From NCBI RefSeq assembly GCF_030269925.1, contig NC_085131.1, positions 1,936,001 through 2,000,000 on the forward strand: DNA of 64,000 nucleotides, read 5' to 3'. Positions 50,001 to 62,000 of the stretch are shown one piece after another. Position numbers and translations under genes: made by a program. A model generated the notes under the pieces. It did not search any database. It was not told where the DNA came from and worked only from the letters and a program-made list of their open reading frames with translations. Position 1 is the first letter of the stretch. Every line of letters begins with the position of its first letter. The stretch comes from Bombyx mori (taxonomy: Eukaryota > Arthropoda > Insecta > Lepidoptera > Bombycidae).

Positions 50001-53000
50001 CCGGTGCATCGCTCAACACGAATGCACCGGACGTCTTATCCTTTAGGCCACGACGATTTCAATGTCCGACGACTTTCAATTACCTTTCAAATGTCCTTTA
50101 GAATCGTTTCGTTTGACGAACTGCGCCCTGACCCGCGCGCACGTGTCCTCCTCGTCCTGACGCCGCCCCGGCACGAAGTCCTGTATGTTGCCGTAATTAA
50201 CCTGCTCCCGTTTCCTCTCAATAAAGTTCTGTATCCGCTTCTGTAGTTCTTCGCTCGAAACGTTGATCTGTACTAAATTTTTGTCGATGTTCTTCGACTC
50301 CGATTTCGACGGAACTAAAATAAGGATACAAAAGATAACCTTATTCCCTGTTGGTTAAGGTTAAGGTTACAAATCATAAACCGAATATAGGTTTCAGTCA
50401 AAAAAAAAACCGGTTTAATTGATCAAAACATTCAAAAGGGAAAAACAAAAAAAAACGATTTAATAAAAGCGAGAACAAAAATAAGCCAGACTATTTTAGC
50501 CGCGAAAATAATCATGCGTTCTTGTTTGCAATACTAGTTAAGGCAACTGTCACATTACAGACCAACGTACTTCAGGTACAGCCTATGGCTTCTCGAGCTA
50601 CAAAAATAAATATTATCTATGGGCATCGTTAACTTTTTAACAAAAATCGCGCTTCGAGTTCTTGTTATTTTAGCTGATAATTAAAACGAAACTATAAAGT
50701 TAGAGATAGCTCAGTGTTTTACGTCTTAAACGCACGGTCCGATGTACAAAATTTAAGGATTTAAGGGTTGCTAACACTGGCCCTCAAGGGCAGTGCTTCG
50801 CAGAATCTACCACCGGATCGGAAACGCGACCCACTGAGAAGATCCGGCGAGAAACTCAGTGGGCTGTGTCTATGGGTTAACTTACTCGTCGATCCCGTAG
50901 TCGCAAGCGACGGGTTCGACGAGAACGGCGACCGGTGCTTGGGGTACCTAAAAGCACCGTTAATAGATCGGGAGGATCCGTAATGACAAATAAGCGTAAG
51001 CAGTGCGTTGGTGAATGTACTTGGTTCGCTCATTGGTCGACGGAGACGAGAAAACTTGATAATTTCATACGATTAGATGGACGGCATGAATTTTCAAATA
51101 ATTTTTATTTCGAACAATTTTACATAAATTAATTTTCAAATCAAAGTTTACTTTGCGTCAATGTGTCCTGTGTCTATAAGTGTCTATATAGTGTCTCCAA
51201 AAGTCGATTAATACTACAACCACTACTATAATTTATACTCTTCAACAGTGATCAATTAATTGTTATAAATTATATTAGATGCAAGAAAAAAACCTGATAA
51301 TTTTAATCAAGGACAAGACGTGAATAAAACAACATTTTTAAACAATCAAAATATATTTTCAATAACTAAAAAAAAAACAATAATAAAATTAAAACGACTT
51401 AAAACACCCCAATACCACTAAATAACAACCTTAGTTATGTTACAAATAAAAATCCAGAAAAATCCACGGATAAATATAAAATATAAAATTTAACAAACAT
51501 GAATAGAATTAGCGCGTCGCAGAGACACATTGTAGCAAATGTAAACAAAAAAAACTCCATACGTTTAAAATAATAGCTAACATTTTTTCGCTATACAAAA
51601 CAATATCACCGCCCATCTGTGAACTGGGGCTTGATGCCACAACCAATTCCGAAATTCGTCTCAATATTATATGGAATATTTATAATCGTAGTTTTTTTAT
51701 TTTTTTTTATTGCCTAGGTGTGTGGACGAGCTCACAGCCCACCTGGTGTTAAGTGGTTACTGGAACCCATAGACATCTACATCTGTAAATGCGCCACACA
51801 CCTTGAGATATAAGTTCTAAGGTCTCAGTATAGTTACAACGGCTGCGGTTCAAACTGAAACGCATTACTGCTTCACGGCAGAAATAGGCGGCGCGGTGGT
51901 ACCTACCCGTGCGGACTCACAAGAGGTCCTACCACCAGTGTAAATCACAAAACGCATACATAATCGACATCTCATAGTTAGCAGATTGCTTATTCAGCAA
52001 GCAGCGACTTGACGTGACCCTGGTATTGTTGATGTCCATGCGCGACCACGACCACTTAACATCACATTGACCGTATGCCTACAGAACTAATAAAAAAAAA
52101 ACGAAAGTCAGTTTCTACCCTATACCAGTTCTAGTAATTATTATAGCCTCTACTATTAATTCGCTTTCAAACAACAAAACTCAATACATACATATTTAGA
52201 TATCGTTTGACTGGCTTCCAAAAACGCTATTCGTATCAAAGATAAAAAAGAAATATAAAACCAGTTCACCGATTGACCTATCACAAGGTAATAAATCTAA
52301 ATACATATACTGTGATATAAATACATATATATGCATATAATTTCGGTTAAAATTATTGTTTTTAAAAAATGGCGCGTCACCTGTGGCAAAGCGCGCGAAA
52401 AACAAATTGAAAATTTATCTCTAAGAATCGATTTCATTTACAGCCGCCGACACGATAATTTGATGAGTAATATTTGAATAGAATATATTAATATCGATAG
52501 TTGACATAAAAGCGTTTTCATGCAAACAGAGTAACAGAATATCACATTTATTACGTGTTTATTAAATAGTATCGAGTTCAATTGTCAGCACCATCTAGTG
52601 TCCATTTTAGTACAACCTTTACTAGATATTCTCTCTTAGTGCATAATTTTTTTTATTGTTATATATAAGTAAAATATCATTATTATGCATTGTTTATTGT
52701 AAAATAATTGATTTGAGATTTAATTCTAAAAACACAACACCTACATATTATTATTATAGGTAGGTGGAAAAAATGTTTTTTTTTTCTTAATAAAATTATT
52801 CATTTGGATTTTTTAAATCCATAACATCTACTTATAAAAAAAATATTACTTTACCTAATATTTTTTTTTAATAAATCTAAAATTATGTTATGGTATTTTT
52901 TTCTACTATGGCAAGAAATGATAGCATAAACTACTCAAAGTAACCCTTTTCCGGAACATTACAGCCTTTCGAAATATGAATAATAAAAGCAAAAAAAAAA

Positions 53001-56000
53001 CGTTTGATTCACGAACACGTGATAAAACAAAAACAAAACAAAAGGAGGTTTGAGATTCTCGACTTTCCCTTAACAAATACTACTTGGACCACGCACATTC
53101 ACGATTCTCCTTCCATTGGGCGGGTTGTCCGTCGTATATTTCCTTCTTCCATATAGGAACTGAGGCCTTTAGCTGATCGATGGTGTAGGATACGGCGCTT
53201 AAAGAGTCCTTCCTCTGCGGACTGCTTATGGCTATCACGACAGACGCCTCTCGACACGGAACGTTGCCCAACCTTGAACAATACCATGAGTATCATTTTT
53301 TTAAATATTGCTTACGCGATGTACTCACATGAGGTCCTACCACCAGTAATTACGCAAATTATAATGCATCGCTCAACACGAACGCACCGGACGTCAACAT
53401 TACAACGCAATCATTTGAGTGTGAAAGAGACGACACTTGTCATTCAATCGGTAACTGAACAACATTAGGAATGTCAATTGAATTAAAATAATCATTGAAC
53501 TACAATTTTGTGAAATATTAATGACTAATTCGTGATCCAAAAAAAATTGTGCTTGTCAAATGTGTCCTTGTCATTCTCTGGTCCATAAACTATCAGTTAA
53601 TTTGTAAACCTGATTTTTTTGTTCCTACCTAAGCTGATAGCCTTGAGAGGCTATTTCAGCGTAACCTTAATTAGTAGGTGAGCTCAAGGGGCTCAAGCCG
53701 GAGTGGTGCTAAAACTGGCCCTAGCAAGAGCAGTGCTTCGCAGAATCTACCACTGGATCGGAAACGCGACCCACTGAGAAGATTCGGCGAGAAACTCAGT
53801 GGGCTGTGTCTATGGGTTAATTCGCCCGTCGAGTCCTTCGTCGCAAGCGACGCGTTTGACGAGGACGGTGACCGGTGCTTGTAGTACCTAAAAGCACCGT
53901 TAATGGATCGGGAGGATCCGTAATGACGTGTTTTGGGCGACGTCGACTGGTGTCGGATTCGGTGTACAGGATCGGGTATGTAGTTTCCAGCGGCTACGAC
54001 ATAGGGTTCTCATGTCGTGCCGCCTTCTCAAAGTGAAACCTGATTAACTATTATTACGTAAATTACTAATAAACATCGAAGCGTACTGTGGGAGAATACG
54101 ACAAAGGGAGGATCTTCATCGAGCGGGTGATATTGCTCGGTAGACCGACAGTCCGAATGTTGTTATTCGGAGCTTGTATATATGCAAGCTTATCTTGAAA
54201 ATGTCCTAAGTGGGATTCAGGCATCTGTCAATTATCCTGTATTGTGATGGCTACCCGTCACACGTACAAACTTTCACGTTAATCAATATCATAATTGTAA
54301 AAGTGCGTTTGTTTGTCATTCTTTCACGTGAACAAAAGCGAACGAACGAATTGAATGTTTTTTTTTAAGTGATAGTTTTAAGTCAAATGTGCGACATAGG
54401 CTACTTTTGAATCCGAAAAAAACATCTCATTCCTCATTCCAACTGTTTCATTATTCTTTTTTTTTTTTTTTTTTTTCCACAGGAGAAAATCGCCGGATCC
54501 CCACCCGCGCGGCAGGTGGGGTATGTGGGAGTTGAACCTCACTAAAAACTCCTGCCGCTCACAACCGGCGCCCTACCTCGGACCGGGCCGGAGCCCAGTC
54601 GGGGCTATTGAAACGGCGGGACAGGGTTGACGCAGAGCACATTACATCCATCCCACCGTCCCACGGACGCCGGACCGGTGGCCGCCAGCGAAACGACCAC
54701 CGGTTCCCTCGTTCAGCGGGCCGAGAGCCCGCTTTGATGGCGCCGCGTTACACCTTCCCCCAGAGCGGTCGGGGGAACGCGGTCTACCATCACCCGGCTT
54801 CCTATTGCGGGTGAGCGTGCAGAGCACGCCACCCCTCGTCTGGGTCCCTCCCCGCACAAAACGGGTGGGACCCCTAGCTCTTAGGGGGCCAGGTCACGGA
54901 TATGACCCGGGCCCGACCCCCTGCTCGGCGGCGGCGGGTTTCTGCGTAGTGAGGAGAGCTTTCCCTCACTCGCCCCGCCGCCTCCTTCTGCGAGATGGTG
55001 CACTCGCAGAAGTCGAGCATAGCCTTCCATGACTCATCGCTGCCAAGCATCGACGCCACGACGCCAGGCAGCGACAAGTCAGGTCCTATCTTTGCGACCA
55101 GGACACGGCGCTGCACCTCCCAAGCGGGGCAGACAGCGAGCGTATGCTCCGCCGTGTCCAGGTCGTGTCCACAATGGTGACACCTCGTCGTCGGCTCAGC
55201 CCCTATCCGGCGCAGGTACTTCCCGAAGCATCCGTGCCCGGTCAGCACCTGCACTAGACGAAAGGTGAGACGTCCCTTGCCACGATTCACCCAGTCATCA
55301 AAGACCGGGTAAACCGCCTCGACGGTCCGTAGCCCCCACGTGGGGTTGGCCAATCGCCTCGACCACGACTCGAGCACGGACCGCCGAGAATGGGCCTTCC
55401 GCGCCCGCAGCTCACTCTCGGGGACACGCGCCACGCCCCGAGCACGAAGCTCGCTGCGCCACCGATAGTCGGCAGCGAGCGACTCCGCCTCCAGCTCCCA
55501 TGGCGGCGTCCCCGCCAAAACACACGCCGCCTCGAAGGAGACGGTGCGATATCCGCGGATGACCCTGATGGCAACGGTGCGCTGCGGCCGGCGCAGGAAC
55601 CGAGCCATAGTGGCCCGGTTGCGCGGCTCAGCCCACACAGGTGCACCGTACAGGGCCATCGATCGCACCACCCCCGCGTAGAGACGGCGCACAACCTGAT
55701 CCGGTCCCCCAATATTCGGGAACAGCCGGCTCAAAGAACCGGCCGTCCCCATCAATCGGGGGACCAGCTCTGCAAAGTGAGCACGAAAGGCCCACCGGCT
55801 GTCCAACACGAGGCCGAGGTACTTCAACTGCACCCCGACCCCTATCCGGACGCCTCCAACCACGATGTGGGTGTTAACGGGTGGCGCCCTCCGCGGCCCG
55901 TGAAACCACAGAGCCTCGGATTTATTGAGCGCCACGTCGAGACCCAGCCTCCTTATCCTTCCGACGACGAGGGCCACTCCCGCTGTGGCGAGACGGGCAG

Positions 56001-59000
56001 ACTCCCTAAAATCATCCCCCCGGGCCACGACCAACGTGTCGTCCGCGTAACAAATAACGCGGAGGCCCGGGAGGAGGGCGCCCCTCAGCACCCAGTCGTA
56101 CCCGATATTCCACAAGAGGGGGCCGAGAACCGATCCCTGCGGAACACCACGCACGACCGGAAAACGATGAAGGGTCCCACCGTACCCGGTACATACGACC
56201 GACCTGGCCCCCAAATAGGACCCAACCAGCCGGCGGAGGTAGAGGGGCACTCCATGCCTCTCCAGTGCCCCCCCTATCACGGTCCAGGGCAGAGTGTTAA
56301 ATGCGTTGGCGATGTCAAGAGACACCGCCAGCGCCACCCCACCCCGAGAAACGGCCTCGTCCGAGAGGGACCGCACGCGAAGAATTGCATCCACGGTCGA
56401 ACGGCCCTCCCGGAAGCCGTACTGATCCGCCGATAGGTCAGGCCCCACCCCGACCAGGTGCCGAACGATGCGGGCAGCCAGAATACGTTCCAGCAATTTT
56501 CCCGCCTCGTCCAGCAGCACGACTGTTTCATTATTCTTAGAAGAATTACGTGACACTTTTCTTTGACTTCCCTAACGTCTAGTAATATTTATAATATTAA
56601 TATTATAATTTAATATTTACTGAAACATTAAATAATATCTGATAACATTTTTGTCCCATCCAATCATCACATAAAGCTGAAATACAACATGTTTTACAAA
56701 CGATTTTTTATATCAAATGACGTCACACGTAATAAAGTTACTCAGAGCAGAAAAAAAACAAACGATCGTATTCCATCATTGGGATTTGGATGTCATTCAT
56801 AATATTTCCGAAAAAAAAAAAAAAACTTAGTCCTACCTGTGATAAATAGCTATTCCGTGTACAAGCGGCCATTTCTGTCTGACGTCATCACAAATTGTTT
56901 TTATCGCTTTTATGGCCATAGATTCGTAGGCCTCATATTCCAGCCTTAGTACCTGCCGAACAAAATGTAGATTTTAGCACAACCCGCGAGCGATGGAAAC
57001 TGGTGAAAGATGGTTGAAAGCAATCAACTGTCTCAGTTCGCGTAATACTTCACAGACAGACGTGGACATGTTTTATACGTTGGTATGTTTTTTTTATACC
57101 TGGTGTTAAGTGGTTACTGGAGCCCATAGACATCTACAACGTAAATGCCGCCACCCACCTTGAGATATGACTTCAAGGTCTCAGTATAGTCCCCACCCTT
57201 CAAACCAAAACGCATTACTGCTTCACGGCAGAAATAGGCAGGGTGCTGGTATCTACGCGTGCGGATTGACAGGACGTCCTGCCATCAGTAATTACGCAAA
57301 TTATAATTCTGCGGGTTTGATTTTTATTACACGATGTTATTCCTTCACCGTGGAAGTCGATCGTGAACATTTGATAAATACGTATTTCATTAGAAAAAAT
57401 GATACTTGCCAGCGGGATTCGAACACCGTTGCATAGCTACATGCACCGGACGTCTTATCCTTGAGGCCACAACGACTTCAATGTATGTCTGAAAAGTCAT
57501 TCACCCGACCGCACCAACAGGTTTTTTTAATCTATATCATACATTCAGTATGTTAATTGTTCAGTTTACATTTCCATTCGTTGAATTGAAGCAGTTCTAG
57601 AAGCATCTATGCACTTCCTTCTTTTTTGTTTAATCAGTCTACTAATTAAATAAGTTTTTTTTAATTTTTTTATTTCGTAAATAAGATTCCTTATAGGAAA
57701 ATCTAATTGAGATACGCGACCGACAAACATTGGACTACATATTCCGTTAGTTTAAGAAACGCTTAGGTATTGTATCAATGTATAATATTAACAAGTAGCG
57801 ACCCGCCGTCGCTTCGCTTGGGAAACTGTAATTTATTATTGATTTCTCCACTATTTAACGGATGTTATTATACATATAAACCTTCCTCTTCAATCACTCT
57901 ATCTATTAAAAGAAACTGCATCGAAATCCGTTGCGTAGTTTTAAAGATTTAAGCATACATAGGGATATAGGGACAGAGAAAGCGACTTAGTTTTATACTA
58001 GGTAGTGATGATAATACCTAGTCAGGTCATAAATTCTGTCACATGTTTAATGTAAAATAATTGAAACAAGTTTATTCATTATGTAACCATTCATATACCA
58101 AAATGAACTTAACAAAACATAGATTCTTATGACACTAAAGTTTATTCAAAATGACCTCCGTAATTTTGAATACAGGCCTTCAATCTGCGCGGCCAGTCGT
58201 CTATCGCAGCACGAACGAGGTCCATGTCAATATCGGCGGCTGCCTTAATCAAGGATGTCTTGAGTGACTCCAAATTGGGATGAGGCTTTGAGCACGCCTT
58301 TTCCTCCAAGTGTTGCCATGTCTTGTAATCTAACGGATTCAAATCTGGACTGGAGGAGGGCCAGTCTTCGTGCCGGATGAAGTCGATTTCACGCGCCGCC
58401 AGCCAGTCTTGTGTGCTCTTCGCTCTATGAGCTGGCGCCGAATCTTGTTGGAATACCCAGTGCCTGTTATTGGACATGGTATGAGAAACAGGTTCCACAA
58501 GGTTCGTCAGGACTGTATTTTGATACACAACTGCATTCGTTTTTACACCTTTCTCACAAAAATGTACCTCTGTTAAGCCCCAATAAGAAACTCCCAACCA
58601 TACCATTGAGCGAGGATGGAAAATGACCTCGTTGGACACGCGGAATACGGTTGCTCGCTTCTTCACTACTGTGTGCGTGCACCTTATCATTTTGTTTGTT
58701 GTAGCTCTCTTCTACGGTAAAAATTTTTTCATCCGAAAAAAGAATTTCCCGATATTTTTTTCCCGCGTACCGCTTCAACAAAGCGCGGCATCTCTTCAGT
58801 CTCAGGTCCATTAGACGAGCATTCAAACGATGTCCTGTTTTTCTTCGATATGCCCGAAGCCCTAAGTCTTCATGTAATACCATTTTTACCGTGGTTCTGC
58901 TTAACCCCATCTCAAGGGCCAACAGTTTCTGCCTACGTTTGGGATTTCTTTGAATTCGCGCCTTCACAGCTTTTATCACTGCTTGAGTACTAACAGACCA

Positions 59001-62000
59001 AGGGCGACCACTTCTTGACCTGTCATCTACACTAGAGTCTTCATTGTATCGTTTGATGGTATGATAAACGAATCTTTTGGTTATATTCAAATTTTTCAGT
59101 ATGTTAAAAATTTGAATTGGCGCGTAACCGCAACGATGCAACGCAATAACTGCAACACGGTCTTCTTTAAGCGTCCACTCCATATTTAAAAATGAGTAAA
59201 ATTCTAAAAGTATACATTTTTATTTTCATGAACAATTCGAAATTCGAATTCAATAAACTTTTTTGTGGCCAGCATTCTAAAAGAAAAGTTTTTACTGTGT
59301 GACAATACTTATGACCTGACTAGTTATATGCTAGTAACGTTTTTTTATGAAAACTGAGTAAATTTTACATGAAACATTTAATAGAAACACGAAAAAGGTT
59401 CTAATACGTTTGTCGATTTACGTAATTAATTGTGGCATGGTGATCCTTGGGTCCGTGGTCTGCTCCCAACATCTGCAGACCGTCAACTCCCGCATACCCC
59501 ACGTGCCCCCTAAGCGCTGATACCTCGTAGGTTTGCCCCCCTGCTCGAAAAAAATGGCGTTTTGCGAGCCCGTGCGGGTAGGTACCAATACCTCACATAG
59601 ATCCGCCGCGGAGAAGTTGTCATGCATTCCGAAAGTTGGTAGACCCGTTAAACAACACATTCGATCTTATCGTGTTTTCTTCGGTTTTGCGATTTATATA
59701 CATAATTAAAAGTAATCGCACGTGTTTTATTTTCATTACTGTCACGAAATAAAAATAAAAAAAGTAGCTTTAATTAATTCGATCTCATGTCTTTAGAAGG
59801 CGGTGGTACAAATCTCTTGAAGAATCTAGAATAACCCCTCGACGTTACTAGAATAGGTAGAAAAAAAATATGGAATTTACTTATCACCAGGTCGTGCCGT
59901 GAAGACATTTAGGTATTAAGTGAAATAATTAAAACAATAATCGTTTTCACGTAAAATTCATTTTCAAGGTAAATTATTTGTTTCTTTTACTTCCTCGTTA
60001 CGTTAAATTTGCATTGGAATGAACAAATATTGATTTGTCAATTCAACTGTTATTTATAATTGCAAATATACAGCAGCTGTTATAGAAGTCGATAAAATTC
60101 GTTTTTTTATAATACGCTTTTATTAGCTCGACATTCGTATTTTGCGATGTGAATTTGTCGGTGTTCTTATCCGATAGTTATGGTTTTTTTTATTGCTTAG
60201 ATGGATAGACGAGCCCACAGCCCACCCGGTGTCAAGTGATTACTGGAGCCCATAGACATCTACAACGTAAATGCGTCACCCACCTTGAGACATGAAGTTG
60301 TATAGTCTCAGTATAGTTACAACGGCTGCCCCACCCTTCAAACCGAAACGCATTACTGCTTCACGGCAGAAACAGGCAGGGCGGTGGTACCTACCCGTGC
60401 GGACTTTACAGGTCCTACCACCAGTAATCACTTATTTCTATTATTTTTTTTCCAATAGGATCGTTGGTACCCCCTCAAGCTGTTATTTTGACTACGCGCG
60501 GTTTGGTAGATGAGCTCCCTCAACCTGAGAGAATTACTAACCCTGGCCCCAACATGATCAGTGCTTTGCTGAATCTACCATCGGATCGGAATCGCGAGCC
60601 ACTGAGACGTAGTGAGAAGATCCGGCGATAAACTCAGTGGATAGGTTGTACGTGGAACTCTGTCGTATTTGACGTGTTCGACGAGAGCGGTAACCAGTGC
60701 CTGGAATGCCTAAAAGCCCGGAGAGTCGATCGAGAGGATTCGATAGTATTTTTTATTTATTGCTTAGATGGATGGACGAGCTCACAGCCCACCTGCTGTT
60801 AAGTGATTACTGGAGCCCATAGACATCTACAACGTAAATGCGCCACCCACCTTGAGATATCAGTTCTAAGGTCTCTGTATAGTTCCAACGACTACCCCAC
60901 CCTTCAAACCGAAACGCATTACTGCTTCACGGCAGAAATAAGCAGGGTGGTGGTACCTACCCGCGCGGACTCTCAAGAGGTCCTACCACATGTTAAAACT
61001 TTTATTGTACACGTTACGTTTTTATTACACGATGTTATTCCTTCACCGTGGAAGTCAATCGTGAACATTTGTTGAGTACGTATTTCATTAGAAAAATTGG
61101 TACCCGCCTGCGGGGTTCGAACACCGGTGCAATCGCTATATACGAATGCACCGGACGTCTTATCCTTTAGGCCACGACGACTTCAATAAATGTCGTCGGA
61201 TGTTCTTTAGACGACGGTACCTTTGATTTGCCTCGTGGCCTGGGTCGGATATGTAATTTTAGGCGGTCACGATAAGGTTTATTTCTAATGAAATACGTAC
61301 TTAGTACACGTTCACGAATGACTTCCACATCGTGTAATAAAAATCCGATATAATAGTAACGTGCGTAATTACTAAACAATTGAGATGTAGATGTATGTAT
61401 ATGGACTCCAGTAACCACTGAACAACAGGTGGGCCGTGAGCTCGTTACGAAAATATATTTTTTTTATCTCGAAACTAGGAAGAAACAACCTTCTAGTTCA
61501 AAGTGGCCCGCAGCATACCGTATGAACAGACTTAACTTGAAAACAAAGGTATAAAAATGAGTTTAAATTTTTGAAATATAATCATTGCTAACATCGGTAT
61601 GACTAAACAATCTCTTGTTATTTACTGCATTTACATGAATATTTTTTACTTCACCACATTTATCTGACTTGGTTGTTGTTTACAAAAAGTGTTCAAAGAG
61701 GTCAAACTATAATATAAAATAAATCATTTCTTATCTATGGAACGTAAACAACTATATCTGTGTTGGAAATTGTAAATTTAGAAGATGCAAATAGACAAAG
61801 AGTTATGGCCATATTTTCTTTATTTATATCTTCAGCTACGCACGGACGGGTTGGTAAGCTCATGGGGTTCATCCTGAGAGAATTTGCTAACAATAGTCCT
61901 AGTAAGAGAAATCCAATCCAGCGAGAAATTAAGTTGGTTATGTATTTGGGCTAGGTTGCTCTTCAAACTCTTTTTGTCTAAGCCTCAGTTTTTTCATTGC

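Noticed and set aside
47001..50314. Independent MBIP gene
   Set aside because: No start codon or upstream exon of its own was found, and the phases allow joining to MOCS2B, a fusion known from flies. Kept as one locus with the junction flagged.
55390..56436. 348-codon plus-strand frame
   Set aside because: Antisense shadow of the GC-rich LINE reverse-transcriptase ORF, with no domain of its own.
56522..56556. N-terminal start of the RT ORF at 56556
   Set aside because: These codons come from the duplicated target and intron, not from the LINE, which is 5'-truncated at 56521.
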